Shown here: one piece after another, positions 8,798 through 16,932 of the stretch
Layout: each line of letters opens with the position of its first letter
Numbering within the stretch: position 1 is the stretch's first letter
DNA from: an uncultured Methanoregula sp.
GTDB taxonomy: Archaea; Halobacteriota; Methanomicrobia; Methanomicrobiales; Methanospirillaceae
NCBI RefSeq assembly: GCF_963667735.1
Contig: NZ_OY763919.1
Location: forward strand, 2,233,539-2,297,538
DNA: 64,000 nucleotides
Direction of reading: 5' to 3'
Translations under genes and position numbers: made by a program
Notes under the pieces: model-generated
Seen by the model: the letters and a program-made list of their open reading frames with translations, nothing else
What the model was told of the DNA's origin: nothing
Databases searched by the model: none

Positions 8798-9085
8798 ATG
8801 GTCCGTTCCAGAACGAGCAGGGAGAGGAAGAAATCTTTTGTTGAATCTCTTCCGGAGATGATCAGGTACACCCTTGCAGAGGGCAATGATTTCATTCTCA
8901 CTGTTGAAAATGATCCGGATACCGGTTCCTGCAGGATCCATGCATTTTCCGGAAAATTTGTCTCACCCTGCATGCTCCGGAAACTCGAGGGGCTTGTGGA
9001 ATCCGGGCGCGATGAAGGGTACCGGCAGATTACCTGCGACTGGACAGGACAAACTCCGGATATGTTCCGGGAGTTCCGGAACTGA
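8798..9085 (+). CDS. Small hypothetical protein
   Basis: 95 residues from ATG 8798. An upstream in-frame ATG at 8759 is less likely because an AT-rich element (gaatttttatc, 8763-8773) would then lie inside the coding region; as a box A it places the transcript start near 8790. The protein has a basic N-terminus, then an alpha/beta pattern containing the strand F-I-L-T-V-E-N-D and the helix M-L-R-K-L-E-G-L-V-E-S-G. No known motif. It follows tRNA-Leu by 60 bases on the same strand. Confidence 0.55.
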   Translation: MVRSRTSRERKKSFVESLPEMIRYTLAEGNDFILTVENDPDTGSCRIHAFSGKFVSPCMLRKLEGLVESGRDEGYRQITCDWTGQTPDMFREFRN

Positions 9086-9154
9086 TTGACCGGTGCTCAC
9101 TTTCACGCCTCGCCTCCGCTTTCTTAATACCCGTGCCCGGACGCTCTTGTAATC

Positions 9155-9322
9155 ATGGAATGCCTTTACACAAGCTGCCGTATTACCTGTCACCGCTGCG
9201 GGCATATCTGGACCTACATGGGAAACCGGCTCTTCTCGCTCCAGCGATCCAAAAAGCCGGTCAAAGTGGGCTGCCCGCATTGTTACGCGAAAGTAACCAT
9301 GGACGTGAAGGAGGCCCGGTGA
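9155..9322 (+). CDS. Tiny zinc-ribbon protein
   Basis: 55 residues. Two CxxC knuckles, C-H-R-C-G-H-I-W near residue 12 and C-P-H-C-Y-A-K-V near residue 40, are separated by a basic stretch rich in Arg and Lys. This is the spacing of a zinc ribbon. The pattern W-x-Y-x-G at 19-23 is common in small archaeal zinc-ribbon proteins. A T/A-rich box A candidate at 9120-9128 lies about 30 bases upstream. A longer frame over the same bases (from 9133) has no recognisable domain. Function unknown; nucleic-acid or protein binding is plausible. Confidence 0.65.
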   Translation: MECLYTSCRITCHRCGHIWTYMGNRLFSLQRSKKPVKVGCPHCYAKVTMDVKEAR

Positions 9323-9439
9323 GATACTGCATCCTGGACAATTGTCCCCGCAGGATACCGGCAAAAGCGGCAGATTGGCTGCAGGGTGAACCCGGCCTGA
9401 CAGGAAAAATGGAATAAGCCGTTCTTTCAGTCACGGTGA

Positions 9440-11143
9440 TTATGTTTTTATCCGGAACTGCCCGTACGGGATACAGATTTCAAACCGTGCGCCTTTGTTC
9501 AAAATGCCGCATTCGCGGATGGTCATACCGGTGATTCCCAGGATCTCTGCTACAAGGAAGAGGCCCAGGCCGGTCTGGCGGTTGGCATCGCGTCTGAACA
9601 GGTCTTTCTTGGCGTCCACAGGGATACCGATCCCATTATCCTCGTAAATCAGGAAAAGTCCCTCATCAGCAATCTCGTACCTGAGCCGGATTACCGTGAC
9701 ATGGCCCCCGTGCTGAATCGAGTTGTGCACAAGATTGTGAAAGACCCGTACAAACAGGGGATCGGCAAAGATCTCGATCTGCCCAAAGGGGATCTCGCAG
9801 GTAATGCCATGGCGGGTAATTACCGGTTTGAGGTCGGAGAAGATATGGGAGACTTCAGTCCATCTGGGCGGCTGAGCTCCCAGGTCCTCGTAATCCCGCG
9901 CAAATTCAACCTGGTTCTGGATCTTCACAACGGCACCCTCCTGCTGAGCCAGCCAGACCTGGGCAGCCGGATCCGGAAACGTGGTTTTGGCAACTTCGAT
10001 CTGGAGAAGGAGCGCTGTTACCTGGTTGAGGATATCATGACGGGTGATGCTGGAGAGAAGGCTGAGTTTCTGCCGCGCCGCGTTCAGTGCTTTCTCGGTC
10101 TGCTTCTGGTCGGTGATATCCCTCATCTGGATGGTCTGTCCTTTGATTCCTGCCTGCGGCGATCGCAGGGGAACACATTTCAGTTCGAAATAGCGCAGTT
10201 TTCCGTTCATCTGCCGTTCAATCTGGCAGCGTTGTTCAACCGGGGTACCGGGACCGGTGTTGTTGAGGCAGTCCGGAACAGAGTCCGGCATAACCTCCCG
10301 GATCATCCTGCCAATGGCATCCCCGCTGTCAATACCCAGAAAATCCCCGGCGGATTTATTGAGACTGATGATCCTTCCCTGAAGATCCGACACAATAACC
10401 CCGTCGTTCATGTTCTCCAGGATCTGCTCATGGGCAATCGGGGAGATATCCAGGAGCTGGAACCGCAGCATGCCATAGAGAATGAAAAAACCGGAGATGA
10501 GGAGGGCAAAGGGGGTTGGATCGATGAACCGGACCGATCCTACCCGCAATACCAGGACGAGGTTTATCGCAAACGGGAGAATGGTTGCAATGAGAATGAT
10601 CGTAACCTGGCGACGGTATAATGGTGATGAGAAGAGGAATCTCTGGAGGATCAGAATAACCGACAGGAAGATCAGGGAGTACGAATAGATCGAATGAATC
10701 CAGAAGGCCGGGCCATAGGTTACAACATGGAACGAGAGTCCGCCAATCACCGTTTCCGTGATCTCAGGATAGAAAAGGTGATGAAAACCATTGGTCACCA
10801 CCAGGATGACGGTTATGGCGGGCACGATCAGGAGCAGGGCAACTCTTTTTGCGGTTATCCACTCCTCCCTTCCGATATATTCGATAGCAAAGAGGAACCA
10901 GGCAACAGGAATGACAACCATTGCCGGGTACTCGATCATGATGGCAAGCATCTGGGTCGGGAGATCGGCACTTGCCAGTTCGAGTGCAGTGCAGAATGCC
11001 CAGAGACTTGCCGCAGCCATCAGGATGGTAAAGGATCGGCCGCAGATATTCGTGCGATATTTCCACCCGGCAAATGCAAAGAGTGCAAGTACCGCCCCGC
11101 ATGCCACATAGGGGATAAAGTACGGAGAATACTGCCAGATCAT
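9440..11143 (-). CDS. 7TM-sensor PAS histidine kinase
   Basis: 567 residues. Residues 1-225 contain seven hydrophobic segments, resembling the 7TM N-terminal region of archaeal histidine kinases. A PAS domain follows (about 235-350, ending D-I-T-D-Q-K-Q), then a dimerisation helix with T-R-H-D-I-L-N-Q around the phospho-acceptor His, then an intact HATPase: N-L-V-H-N-S, E-D-N-G-I-G-I-P and T-G-L-G-L-F-L. The same T-R-H-D-I-L-N-Q box recurs in the kinases at 16933 and 31263, so the three are paralogues. It has no receiver of its own. A cognate regulator is not evident nearby. Confidence 0.9.
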   Translation of the reverse strand: MIWQYSPYFIPYVACGAVLALFAFAGWKYRTNICGRSFTILMAAASLWAFCTALELASADLPTQMLAIMIEYPAMVVIPVAWFLFAIEYIGREEWITAKRVALLLIVPAITVILVVTNGFHHLFYPEITETVIGGLSFHVVTYGPAFWIHSIYSYSLIFLSVILILQRFLFSSPLYRRQVTIILIATILPFAINLVLVLRVGSVRFIDPTPFALLISGFFILYGMLRFQLLDISPIAHEQILENMNDGVIVSDLQGRIISLNKSAGDFLGIDSGDAIGRMIREVMPDSVPDCLNNTGPGTPVEQRCQIERQMNGKLRYFELKCVPLRSPQAGIKGQTIQMRDITDQKQTEKALNAARQKLSLLSSITRHDILNQVTALLLQIEVAKTTFPDPAAQVWLAQQEGAVVKIQNQVEFARDYEDLGAQPPRWTEVSHIFSDLKPVITRHGITCEIPFGQIEIFADPLFVRVFHNLVHNSIQHGGHVTVIRLRYEIADEGLFLIYEDNGIGIPVDAKKDLFRRDANRQTGLGLFLVAEILGITGMTIRECGILNKGARFEICIPYGQFRIKT

Positions 11144-11301
11144 GATCTCACAACACCTGTCAGGAAAAAATTTTTCCGGAATTGTCTGAAGATACCGGAT
11201 ACCTGTTCAGGTATACGTCTGTTTTTTGGGATATACAGGTTTTCATCCGGTTTTACGCCGGATTGAATGAGTACCGACTCGGGTGACCGAGTGGAAGAAA
11301 C

Positions 11302-11754
11302 CTATCGTTCAATCAGGCGGATATGTTCATCCGTCTTTTTTGCCAGTGCATCCTTTCCCTGGAGCCGGGCCACATCGGAGATGGCCTCAAGCACATGCAC
11401 GGACTCTTCCAGAAAGGAGAGCAGGTCTGCCGGAAAAACCTCGATGCCGTATTCATCCTGCAAATAAACGGCAATCTGGCGGTGATCGAGGCCGTTCTCC
11501 CGGAGCTCGATCACTTTCCTGGCGAATTTTTTTTCAGGGCATCCGCAGAGAGGGGATTCGCGGCAGTCGCAGCGGAGGAATTCATTGAAAAAAGCAAGGA
11601 TCTGTTCCCTCACTGCATAATCCAGGGCATCGTAGTTGATATGCGAGCAGAGGGTTTCAAGCATGTTTCCTGAAAAGGCAAGCTCGGGCAGGCGATAGCC
11701 GGCAAGCCGTTCCAGTTTCTTTGCATTCCTGAACCGGGCCCGGTCAGCAATCAA
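11302..11754 (-). CDS. Cys-cluster protein resembling DUF5814
   Basis: 150 residues, TTG start overlapping the upstream stop codon (TTGA). The central cluster C-D-C-R-E-S-P-L-C-G-C-P followed by E-K-K-F and a helix-rich tail with Y-G-I-E-V-F-P-A-D-L-L resembles, from memory, the DUF5814 region at the C-terminus of archaeal superfamily II helicases. Here it stands alone with no helicase motor. The four Cys probably bind zinc. Translationally coupled to the DUF2150-like gene upstream. Function unknown; the family assignment needs a profile search. Confidence 0.6.
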   Translation of the reverse strand: MIADRARFRNAKKLERLAGYRLPELAFSGNMLETLCSHINYDALDYAVREQILAFFNEFLRCDCRESPLCGCPEKKFARKVIELRENGLDHRQIAVYLQDEYGIEVFPADLLSFLEESVHVLEAISDVARLQGKDALAKKTDEHIRLIER

Positions 11755-12383
11755 TCGTCGTCACCGGTAGATTCATCGAAATTCTTGAGCGAGGTCATAC
11801 CTTCGTTCATGCGCTCGCATTCGATAAGCCATTCATCGAAGAGGGTAGGGTTCTCGAGATCGTCCTTGACATATTTGCCGCAGCAGGCTGCACCGTCAAT
11901 AACGCTGGCCCCGATATTTGCAGCGCATTCAAGGGCAAGTTCCATATCCTTCTCGATCTGGTCGCGGCCTTTCTTGACAAGCGTCTTGATATCCTTGTCA
12001 AATTCGCCGGCAATATATTTGCGGCACCCGGCAAAGAGGGCAACTTTTGGCAGCTGGAGGATCTGTACCAGCTCTCCAAGTTCTCCTTCGGGAGGAGCGG
12101 ACATGACGATAGCCTCGACCTGGGCAAGTTTGTCGAGGGTCTCATCCATAGTGAACCGCTTGTTCTGGTAGAGCTTGACGATCTTCAGAACCGAGATGGT
12201 GATGTCTACAGCAAATCCGTCCAGGATCCGGAAGCCTTCGGGCAGTTCCTCGCTCTTTGGGTCTACCTCAAAACTTGATTCCGAGAGCGTCTTGAGCCAG
12301 TTGTCCCACCGCTCCTGGTTATAGAAGATGTAGAACAACTTGAGCGGCTCTTCTTCGATTTTCTTTGTCGCCTTTTTCGCCAT
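11751..12383 (-). CDS. DUF2150-family archaeal protein
   Basis: 210 residues, acidic. The N-terminal part carries F-Y-N-Q-E-R-W-D-N-W-L near residue 20 and a helix with V-L-K-I-V-K-L-Y, which match my recollection of DUF2150, an archaea-specific family of unknown role. The C-terminal third has Cys residues in C-A-A-N and A-A-C-C-G-K-Y. A Lys-rich start and Asp-rich end suggest a soluble cytosolic protein. Its stop overlaps the next gene by four bases, so the two are probably made together. Confidence 0.7.
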   Translation of the reverse strand: MAKKATKKIEEEPLKLFYIFYNQERWDNWLKTLSESSFEVDPKSEELPEGFRILDGFAVDITISVLKIVKLYQNKRFTMDETLDKLAQVEAIVMSAPPEGELGELVQILQLPKVALFAGCRKYIAGEFDKDIKTLVKKGRDQIEKDMELALECAANIGASVIDGAACCGKYVKDDLENPTLFDEWLIECERMNEGMTSLKNFDESTGDDD

Positions 12384-12530
12384 TTCAGTACAGTATTCCC
12401 TCCCGTGATTAAATGATTTCGTTATCGGTGGGTTTTTCCTGGGAAGATATTAAAATAAAATCCCGGTCGCTTGCATCTGGAACCTTCGCCGCCAATGGTT
12501 ATCATCCTTGAAAGGCAATAATTCAGGGAC

Positions 12531-13745
12531 ATGTTTTCCGGGAAGAACGATCAGTGTGAAAAGGAAGAACCGTCCCGGGTCGTCATGGCCCGTTACGGGG
12601 AGCTCTTCTTAAAAAGCGAGCCCGTGAAACACCATTTTATCGGCATACTCCTGCGCAACATAAAGCATGCCCTGAGCTCGTCAGGAATTTCCTGCCGGTA
12701 CGAGACACCCCGCGGCCGTATCCTTATCCATACCGATGATCCGGACCGGGCCGCTGATATCGTTTCAAAGATATTTGGCATCGTTGACGTGAGTGTATGC
12801 TATATGACCGGCAGCCGGTTTGAAGACATATCCGGAGGGGCAGTCGGGCTTGCACGGGAACACCTCAGGCCCGGGAAAACCTTTGCCGTCCGGGCGAAAC
12901 GCCAGCAGAAAACCGGACCGGACAGCCAGGAACTCGGCGCACGGATCGGCTCGGACATCTTCGAAGCCATACCGGATCTTACCGTTGATCTTGGTAATCC
13001 GGATTATGAAATATTCGTGGAAGTGAGGGATTTCGGCGGTCTTGTCTATGATGCCCGCATAAAAGGGCCGGGAGGTCTTCCCTGGGGAACACAGGGACGG
13101 GCGCTTGTTCTCCTCTCATCCGGGATCGACTCTCCTGTGGCTTCATGGCTGATGATGAAGCGGGGGTGCGAGATCACCCACCTGTATCTCGATGCCGGCC
13201 GATGGGCGGGAGCGGATGTCACTGAAGCGGCAATCGATAATCACCGGAAACTCTCGCTCTGGTGCCCGGGCAATCCGCTTCCTATGGTGATTGCAAAGAA
13301 CGAGCAGCTCTTTGACGAGATGAGCCGGCTCAAGGTTCCGCCGCGGTACCGCTGCGTAATCTGCAAACGGTTCATGCAGCGGGTGGCCGGGGCACTGATG
13401 GCAAAAGAAGGAGCGCAGGCAATCGTAACCGGGGAGAATCTCGGCCAGGTTGCGTCCCAGACCTTAGCCAACCTCTCGGTGATCTCTGATGCAGTTACGG
13501 TACCGGTTCTGCGCCCGCTCATAACGTACGACAAGGAAGAGACAATCACCCTTGCCCGCAGGATCGGGACTTTTGACGCAAAACCCGGGGATCTTGCCTG
13601 CCGGGCAGTCCCGAAGATGCCGGCAACTGCAGCGGTTGTTGAAGATGTCAGGACCTATGAAGAGCAGCTGGCGATTGGGGATCTGGTAAATCTGGCGTGT
13701 TCGGATCTGCGTTTTGTAACGGCACTAAACGGCAGTATTCCCTGA
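12531..13745 (+). CDS. thiI: tRNA 4-thiouridine synthase ThiI
   Basis: 404 residues. An N-terminal ferredoxin-like/THUMP region (about 15-180) binds tRNA. The adenylating PP-loop is L-L-S-S-G-I-D-S-P at 194-202. Cys275 and Cys278 (C-V-I-C) plus Cys357 (L-A-C-R) correspond to the three cysteines that hold a [3Fe-4S] cluster in methanogen ThiI, and there is no C-terminal rhodanese domain, as in methanogens that use sulfide directly. It makes s4U8 in tRNA. The ATG at 12531 lies 17 residues before the conserved V-M-A-R-Y-G-E-L-F-L-K-S segment. Convergent with the PPK2 gene, 7 bases apart. Confidence 0.93.
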   Translation: MFSGKNDQCEKEEPSRVVMARYGELFLKSEPVKHHFIGILLRNIKHALSSSGISCRYETPRGRILIHTDDPDRAADIVSKIFGIVDVSVCYMTGSRFEDISGGAVGLAREHLRPGKTFAVRAKRQQKTGPDSQELGARIGSDIFEAIPDLTVDLGNPDYEIFVEVRDFGGLVYDARIKGPGGLPWGTQGRALVLLSSGIDSPVASWLMMKRGCEITHLYLDAGRWAGADVTEAAIDNHRKLSLWCPGNPLPMVIAKNEQLFDEMSRLKVPPRYRCVICKRFMQRVAGALMAKEGAQAIVTGENLGQVASQTLANLSVISDAVTVPVLRPLITYDKEETITLARRIGTFDAKPGDLACRAVPKMPATAAVVEDVRTYEEQLAIGDLVNLACSDLRFVTALNGSIP

Positions 13746-13752
13746 TAACTTT

Positions 13753-15231
13753 TCAGAGCAGGTCCTGCGCAGTCCTGATGATCGTCCGGAGGGCTTTTAC
13801 CCGGGCAAATCCCTTGTCATTGGATTCGACCACCGTCCAGGGAGCAGCCTCCGTACTTGTCCGGGCCAGCATCTCATCCACCGCTTCTTCGTACTGGTCC
13901 CATTTTTCCCGGTTCCTCCAGTCCTCGTCAGTTATCTTGTATGTCTTGAGAGGATCGTCTGCGCGCTGCTGGAATCGCTTGAGCTGCTCGTCCTTGCTGA
14001 TCTCAAGCCAGAATTTTACAATCCCCCCGCCGGATGAATAGATGAAATCTTCTTCCATCTCATTGATCTCCTGGTAAGCCCGCTGCCAGTCGGTTTCAGA
14101 ACAGTACCCCTCCACCCGTTCAACCAGAACTCTTCCGTACCAGCTCCGGTCGAAGATGGCAATATCCCCGCCGGTGGGAAAATGCTTGATGAATCTCCTC
14201 AGGTAGTGGTACTGCTGTTCGTACCCCGTAGGCGCAGATATTGGGACAACATAATAGCCCAGCGGGTTCATGTACCGGGTCACCCGTGTGATGTTTCCCC
14301 CTTTTCCCGCCGCATCCCACCCCTCGTACGCTATCATCAGAGGGATTTTCCGCTTGAAGAGGAGGTAATGCAGTTCAAGCATCTCGATCTGGAGATTGCT
14401 GAGCATCTGGTGACATTCGTCTTTGGTATATTCTTCGCCCGGAGATGCCCTTCGCTCAACAAGAGTCTTCTTCGGTTTTGCAGGTTCCTTCTGCCGGCCC
14501 TTCCTGGGTTTGGCATCTGTTGCCGTGTCAATATTCTTTTCCAGGTTTTTTACCAGGGTAGAAAAGATCTTTAATATTGCATACCTGCGATCGGTTGCCT
14601 CGACAAGGGTCCACGGGGCATTTTCTGATTCGGTTTTTTCAATGAATTCATCGATAAGGGGAAGCGAGTCATCGTAATGCCGGTGAACGTTCCAGATGGA
14701 TGGTGTAACGAGCCATGCAGTCAGGGGATTTCTTTCCCGCTCCTCAAGCCGCAGTTTCTGTTCCTCCTTGGATATATGCAGGAAAAATTTTATGAGTATC
14801 GTTCCATTGTCATACAGCAGTCGTTCGAAGCTGTTGATCTGTTTTGCCCTTCCCTTCAGGGATTTCTGCCAGGTATGTTTCTGAAGCTCTTCAGAGATTG
14901 CTCTGCTGTACCAGCTCCTGGCAAAGATGGCGATCCGGCCCCGGGGAGGAGTCCTTAACCAGAACCGCCAGAGGAACTGGTGGGCTCGTTCTTCTTCCGT
15001 TGGTTTCTCGATGGCATGGAGGGCAAAACCGCGGGGATCCAGTGCCTGGATGATCTCGTGCACGGCCATGGTTATGCCGGCTGCATTCCAGCCCTCAATG
15101 ACAATAATGGTGGGGATATTCCGGTCGCGGAGTGTCCTCTGGAGAATGCCCATGCGCTCTTTTAAATCTTCGAGTGATTTCTCGTACGTACTCTCATTTG
15201 CAGCTTTCGAAAGATCCAATTTTTCAAGCAT
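13753..15231 (-). CDS. pap: Polyphosphate:AMP phosphotransferase (double PPK2)
   Basis: 492 residues made of two PPK2 domains (about 15-245 and 265-490), the class II arrangement known from polyphosphate:AMP phosphotransferase, which makes ADP from AMP and polyphosphate. The C-terminal copy has a full Walker A (E-G-W-D-A-A-G-K-G) and Walker B (F-D-R-S-W-Y-G-R). The N-terminal copy is degenerate (E-G-W-N-A-A-G-I-T, F-A-R-S-W-Y-S-R), as expected for this class, where only the C-terminal half is catalytic. The linker is Lys-rich. Polyphosphate would be supplied by the ppk gene about 47 kb away. Confidence 0.9.
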   Translation of the reverse strand: MLEKLDLSKAANESTYEKSLEDLKERMGILQRTLRDRNIPTIIVIEGWNAAGITMAVHEIIQALDPRGFALHAIEKPTEEERAHQFLWRFWLRTPPRGRIAIFARSWYSRAISEELQKHTWQKSLKGRAKQINSFERLLYDNGTILIKFFLHISKEEQKLRLEERERNPLTAWLVTPSIWNVHRHYDDSLPLIDEFIEKTESENAPWTLVEATDRRYAILKIFSTLVKNLEKNIDTATDAKPRKGRQKEPAKPKKTLVERRASPGEEYTKDECHQMLSNLQIEMLELHYLLFKRKIPLMIAYEGWDAAGKGGNITRVTRYMNPLGYYVVPISAPTGYEQQYHYLRRFIKHFPTGGDIAIFDRSWYGRVLVERVEGYCSETDWQRAYQEINEMEEDFIYSSGGGIVKFWLEISKDEQLKRFQQRADDPLKTYKITDEDWRNREKWDQYEEAVDEMLARTSTEAAPWTVVESNDKGFARVKALRTIIRTAQDLL

Positions 15232-15365
15232 CCTGTATCTGCCCCCGGGACATTCAGACCGATCTGATACCGTTCAATCGATTCATAGCTGATTGCGGTT
15301 AAAAATGTTACCTGCCATTGGCGCCAAGGATCCCGGGTTCTGTAACCGCATCGATGATATGATTG

Positions 15366-15426
15366 AAAAAAAGAATTGGATTCCCGACTCCGTCACATTC
15401 CTGTAGATGAATGCGGGGTAACCCCG
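15366..15426 (-). terminator. Hairpin and T-run after SepCysS
   Basis: Downstream of the minus-strand SepCysS stop lie a short inverted repeat (CGGGGT/ACCCCG, 15414-15426) and, farther on, seven T residues on the minus strand (15366-15372). The T-run is the likely archaeal termination signal. Confidence 0.5.
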
Positions 15427-15442
15427 TTACTCCGTCAGGGAA

Positions 15443-16621
15443 TCAGGCAACCGGAAGATTGTTTTCCCGCGCGATCTCAACAAATGCATTGCCAAGATAT
15501 TCTGCCTGCTTCCGTGTCGTGCCGTACGTGTTGAACTTCCAGACTTTTGTCGCGCCGGGGATGACGCCAGTTATCCCTTTCTCCTCAAGCGCACTCTGGA
15601 GATAGTACCCGCGTTTCTTGTGAGTCTCTGCGATCTTGTCGAACGACTCGATCGTATTGATCCGGGTCATCGTATGCTTCCGCGGGTATTCCGAGAGGCA
15701 CTTCGTTCCTTCGATCGAGAGAAGTGCATCCATGACGATCTGGTGGTTTGCAAGTTCTTTGTCGAAATGTTTCACCCGTTCTTTGACATGAGGGAATGAG
15801 GCCATCATGCCAACAAGTGTCACGCCCATCAGCGTGCAGCCCATCATCTCGGGTTCCTTGATCCCGAACTTGCGGTTCGTTACATCGCCGACAATCGCGG
15901 TTGTCCGGAACACTTCTTTCTCGCGCTCTGCGGTTGCGGCCAGGATGCCGGACGGTGCCGGGGCTGCCATACTCTTGTGACCGGAACCGACAACGAAATC
16001 GACCCCGAGATCCTTGCCATTGACCGGAAGAATGCCGACTGTGTAGGCGCCGTTGTAGACCACCGGGATGTCGTACTGGTGGGCAACCTTTGCGATTTTG
16101 GCAACATCATGCATATTGCCGTACTGGTAGTCGACATGGTCGATGAAGGCGAGGACCGGCGCCCGGCCAAATTCTTTTTTTATGGCTTCGATCTTCTCCG
16201 CGGTCGCATCGGGGGTTACGATCTTCTGGTCGTTTGCCGGGATCTCGCGGGCAATTCCCCCCGACTCTTCCACTGCAAGGAATTCAGTGTAATGCGAGAG
16301 CGAGGTCAGAAGGACAGGATCGCCTTTCTGTACATACGTGTGTGCAACTGCCTGGAATCCCCGGCGGGCCCCGGGCACGGTGCGGACTGCATCCATGTTC
16401 AGCCATGCTGCAACATCTTTGTGGAACTCCGCGATAGGTGGCTTACTGATATAATCGAGCCGGTTGGGCTTGCGGCAGTTGTCGCAGACCGAGTACCCGT
16501 CTCCGTACGCAATGACCGCTTTCATCGCATCGGCTGTGAGCCGGCCGCCGGCCTGGATGGGATCGATATTGATGAAAAGTTCGTCAACCTGCCGTGCCTC
16601 GATCCCGTTCCCGCACCTCAT
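15443..16621 (-). CDS. pscS: Sep-tRNA:Cys-tRNA synthase (SepCysS)
   Basis: 392 residues. This PLP enzyme converts O-phosphoseryl-tRNA(Cys), made by SepRS, to Cys-tRNA(Cys). The PLP-binding Lys is Lys216 in V-G-S-G-H-K-S-M-A. The three essential Cys of the family are present: Cys46 and Cys49 (V-C-D-N-C-R) and Cys262 (M-G-C-T-L). Substrate-binding R-R-G-F-Q is at 86-90. It is preceded by a 60-residue ORF whose stop overlaps this ATG (ATGA), so the two are translationally coupled. SepRS is not in the window. Confidence 0.95.
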   Translation of the reverse strand: MRCGNGIEARQVDELFINIDPIQAGGRLTADAMKAVIAYGDGYSVCDNCRKPNRLDYISKPPIAEFHKDVAAWLNMDAVRTVPGARRGFQAVAHTYVQKGDPVLLTSLSHYTEFLAVEESGGIAREIPANDQKIVTPDATAEKIEAIKKEFGRAPVLAFIDHVDYQYGNMHDVAKIAKVAHQYDIPVVYNGAYTVGILPVNGKDLGVDFVVGSGHKSMAAPAPSGILAATAEREKEVFRTTAIVGDVTNRKFGIKEPEMMGCTLMGVTLVGMMASFPHVKERVKHFDKELANHQIVMDALLSIEGTKCLSEYPRKHTMTRINTIESFDKIAETHKKRGYYLQSALEEKGITGVIPGATKVWKFNTYGTTRKQAEYLGNAFVEIARENNLPVA

Positions 16622-16800
16622 TTCAGCATCTCCTGTTTGAGCGAGGCTACCTGTCGCTCAAGGTTCTCAAGAAGCCGTAGAGCCTCCGCTTTCTGTCGGG
16701 CATCGAGCAGGTGGGCCGGTGCAGTCTCGCGCAAAAGCACCCGGAGATCGGTAAGAGTATAGATTGCCTGGAACGTCATATCGACAGCACGTTTCGACAT
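16618..16800 (-). CDS. 60-residue helical protein coupled to SepCysS
   Basis: 60 residues, predicted as two amphipathic helices: T-F-Q-A-I-Y-T-L-T-D-L-R-V-L-L and A-R-Q-K-A-E-A-L-R-L-L-E-N-L-E-R. ATG at 16800; its TGA overlaps the SepCysS ATG by four bases. SepCysE, an accessory protein of class I methanogens, bridges SepRS and SepCysS, and some SepCysS proteins carry an N-terminal helical extension. By position this ORF could supply an equivalent helix as a separate subunit; that is inference. No other motif seen. Confidence 0.65.
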   Translation of the reverse strand: MSKRAVDMTFQAIYTLTDLRVLLRETAPAHLLDARQKAEALRLLENLERQVASLKQEMLK

Positions 16801-16932
16801 AATATCACTCTACTCATTGGGGTTTTACATGAATTAATTACACGCTTGTATCGGATTCGGGAGAATCGGGGTACCGCTGCCGGATATCTCCTTTCGGTCG
16901 TATCATTGTTACCCGCATCCGTGCGGTTGCAC

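Noticed and set aside
9133..9417. 94-codon plus-strand frame over the zinc-ribbon gene
   Set aside because: No domain; the overlapping frame from 9155 has two paired CxxC motifs.
9701..10621. 306-codon plus-strand frame opposite the 7TM kinase
   Set aside because: The minus strand has clear transmembrane, PAS and ATPase motifs; this is a shadow.
15977..16762. 261-codon plus-strand frame opposite SepCysS
   Set aside because: SepCysS is unmistakable on the other strand.
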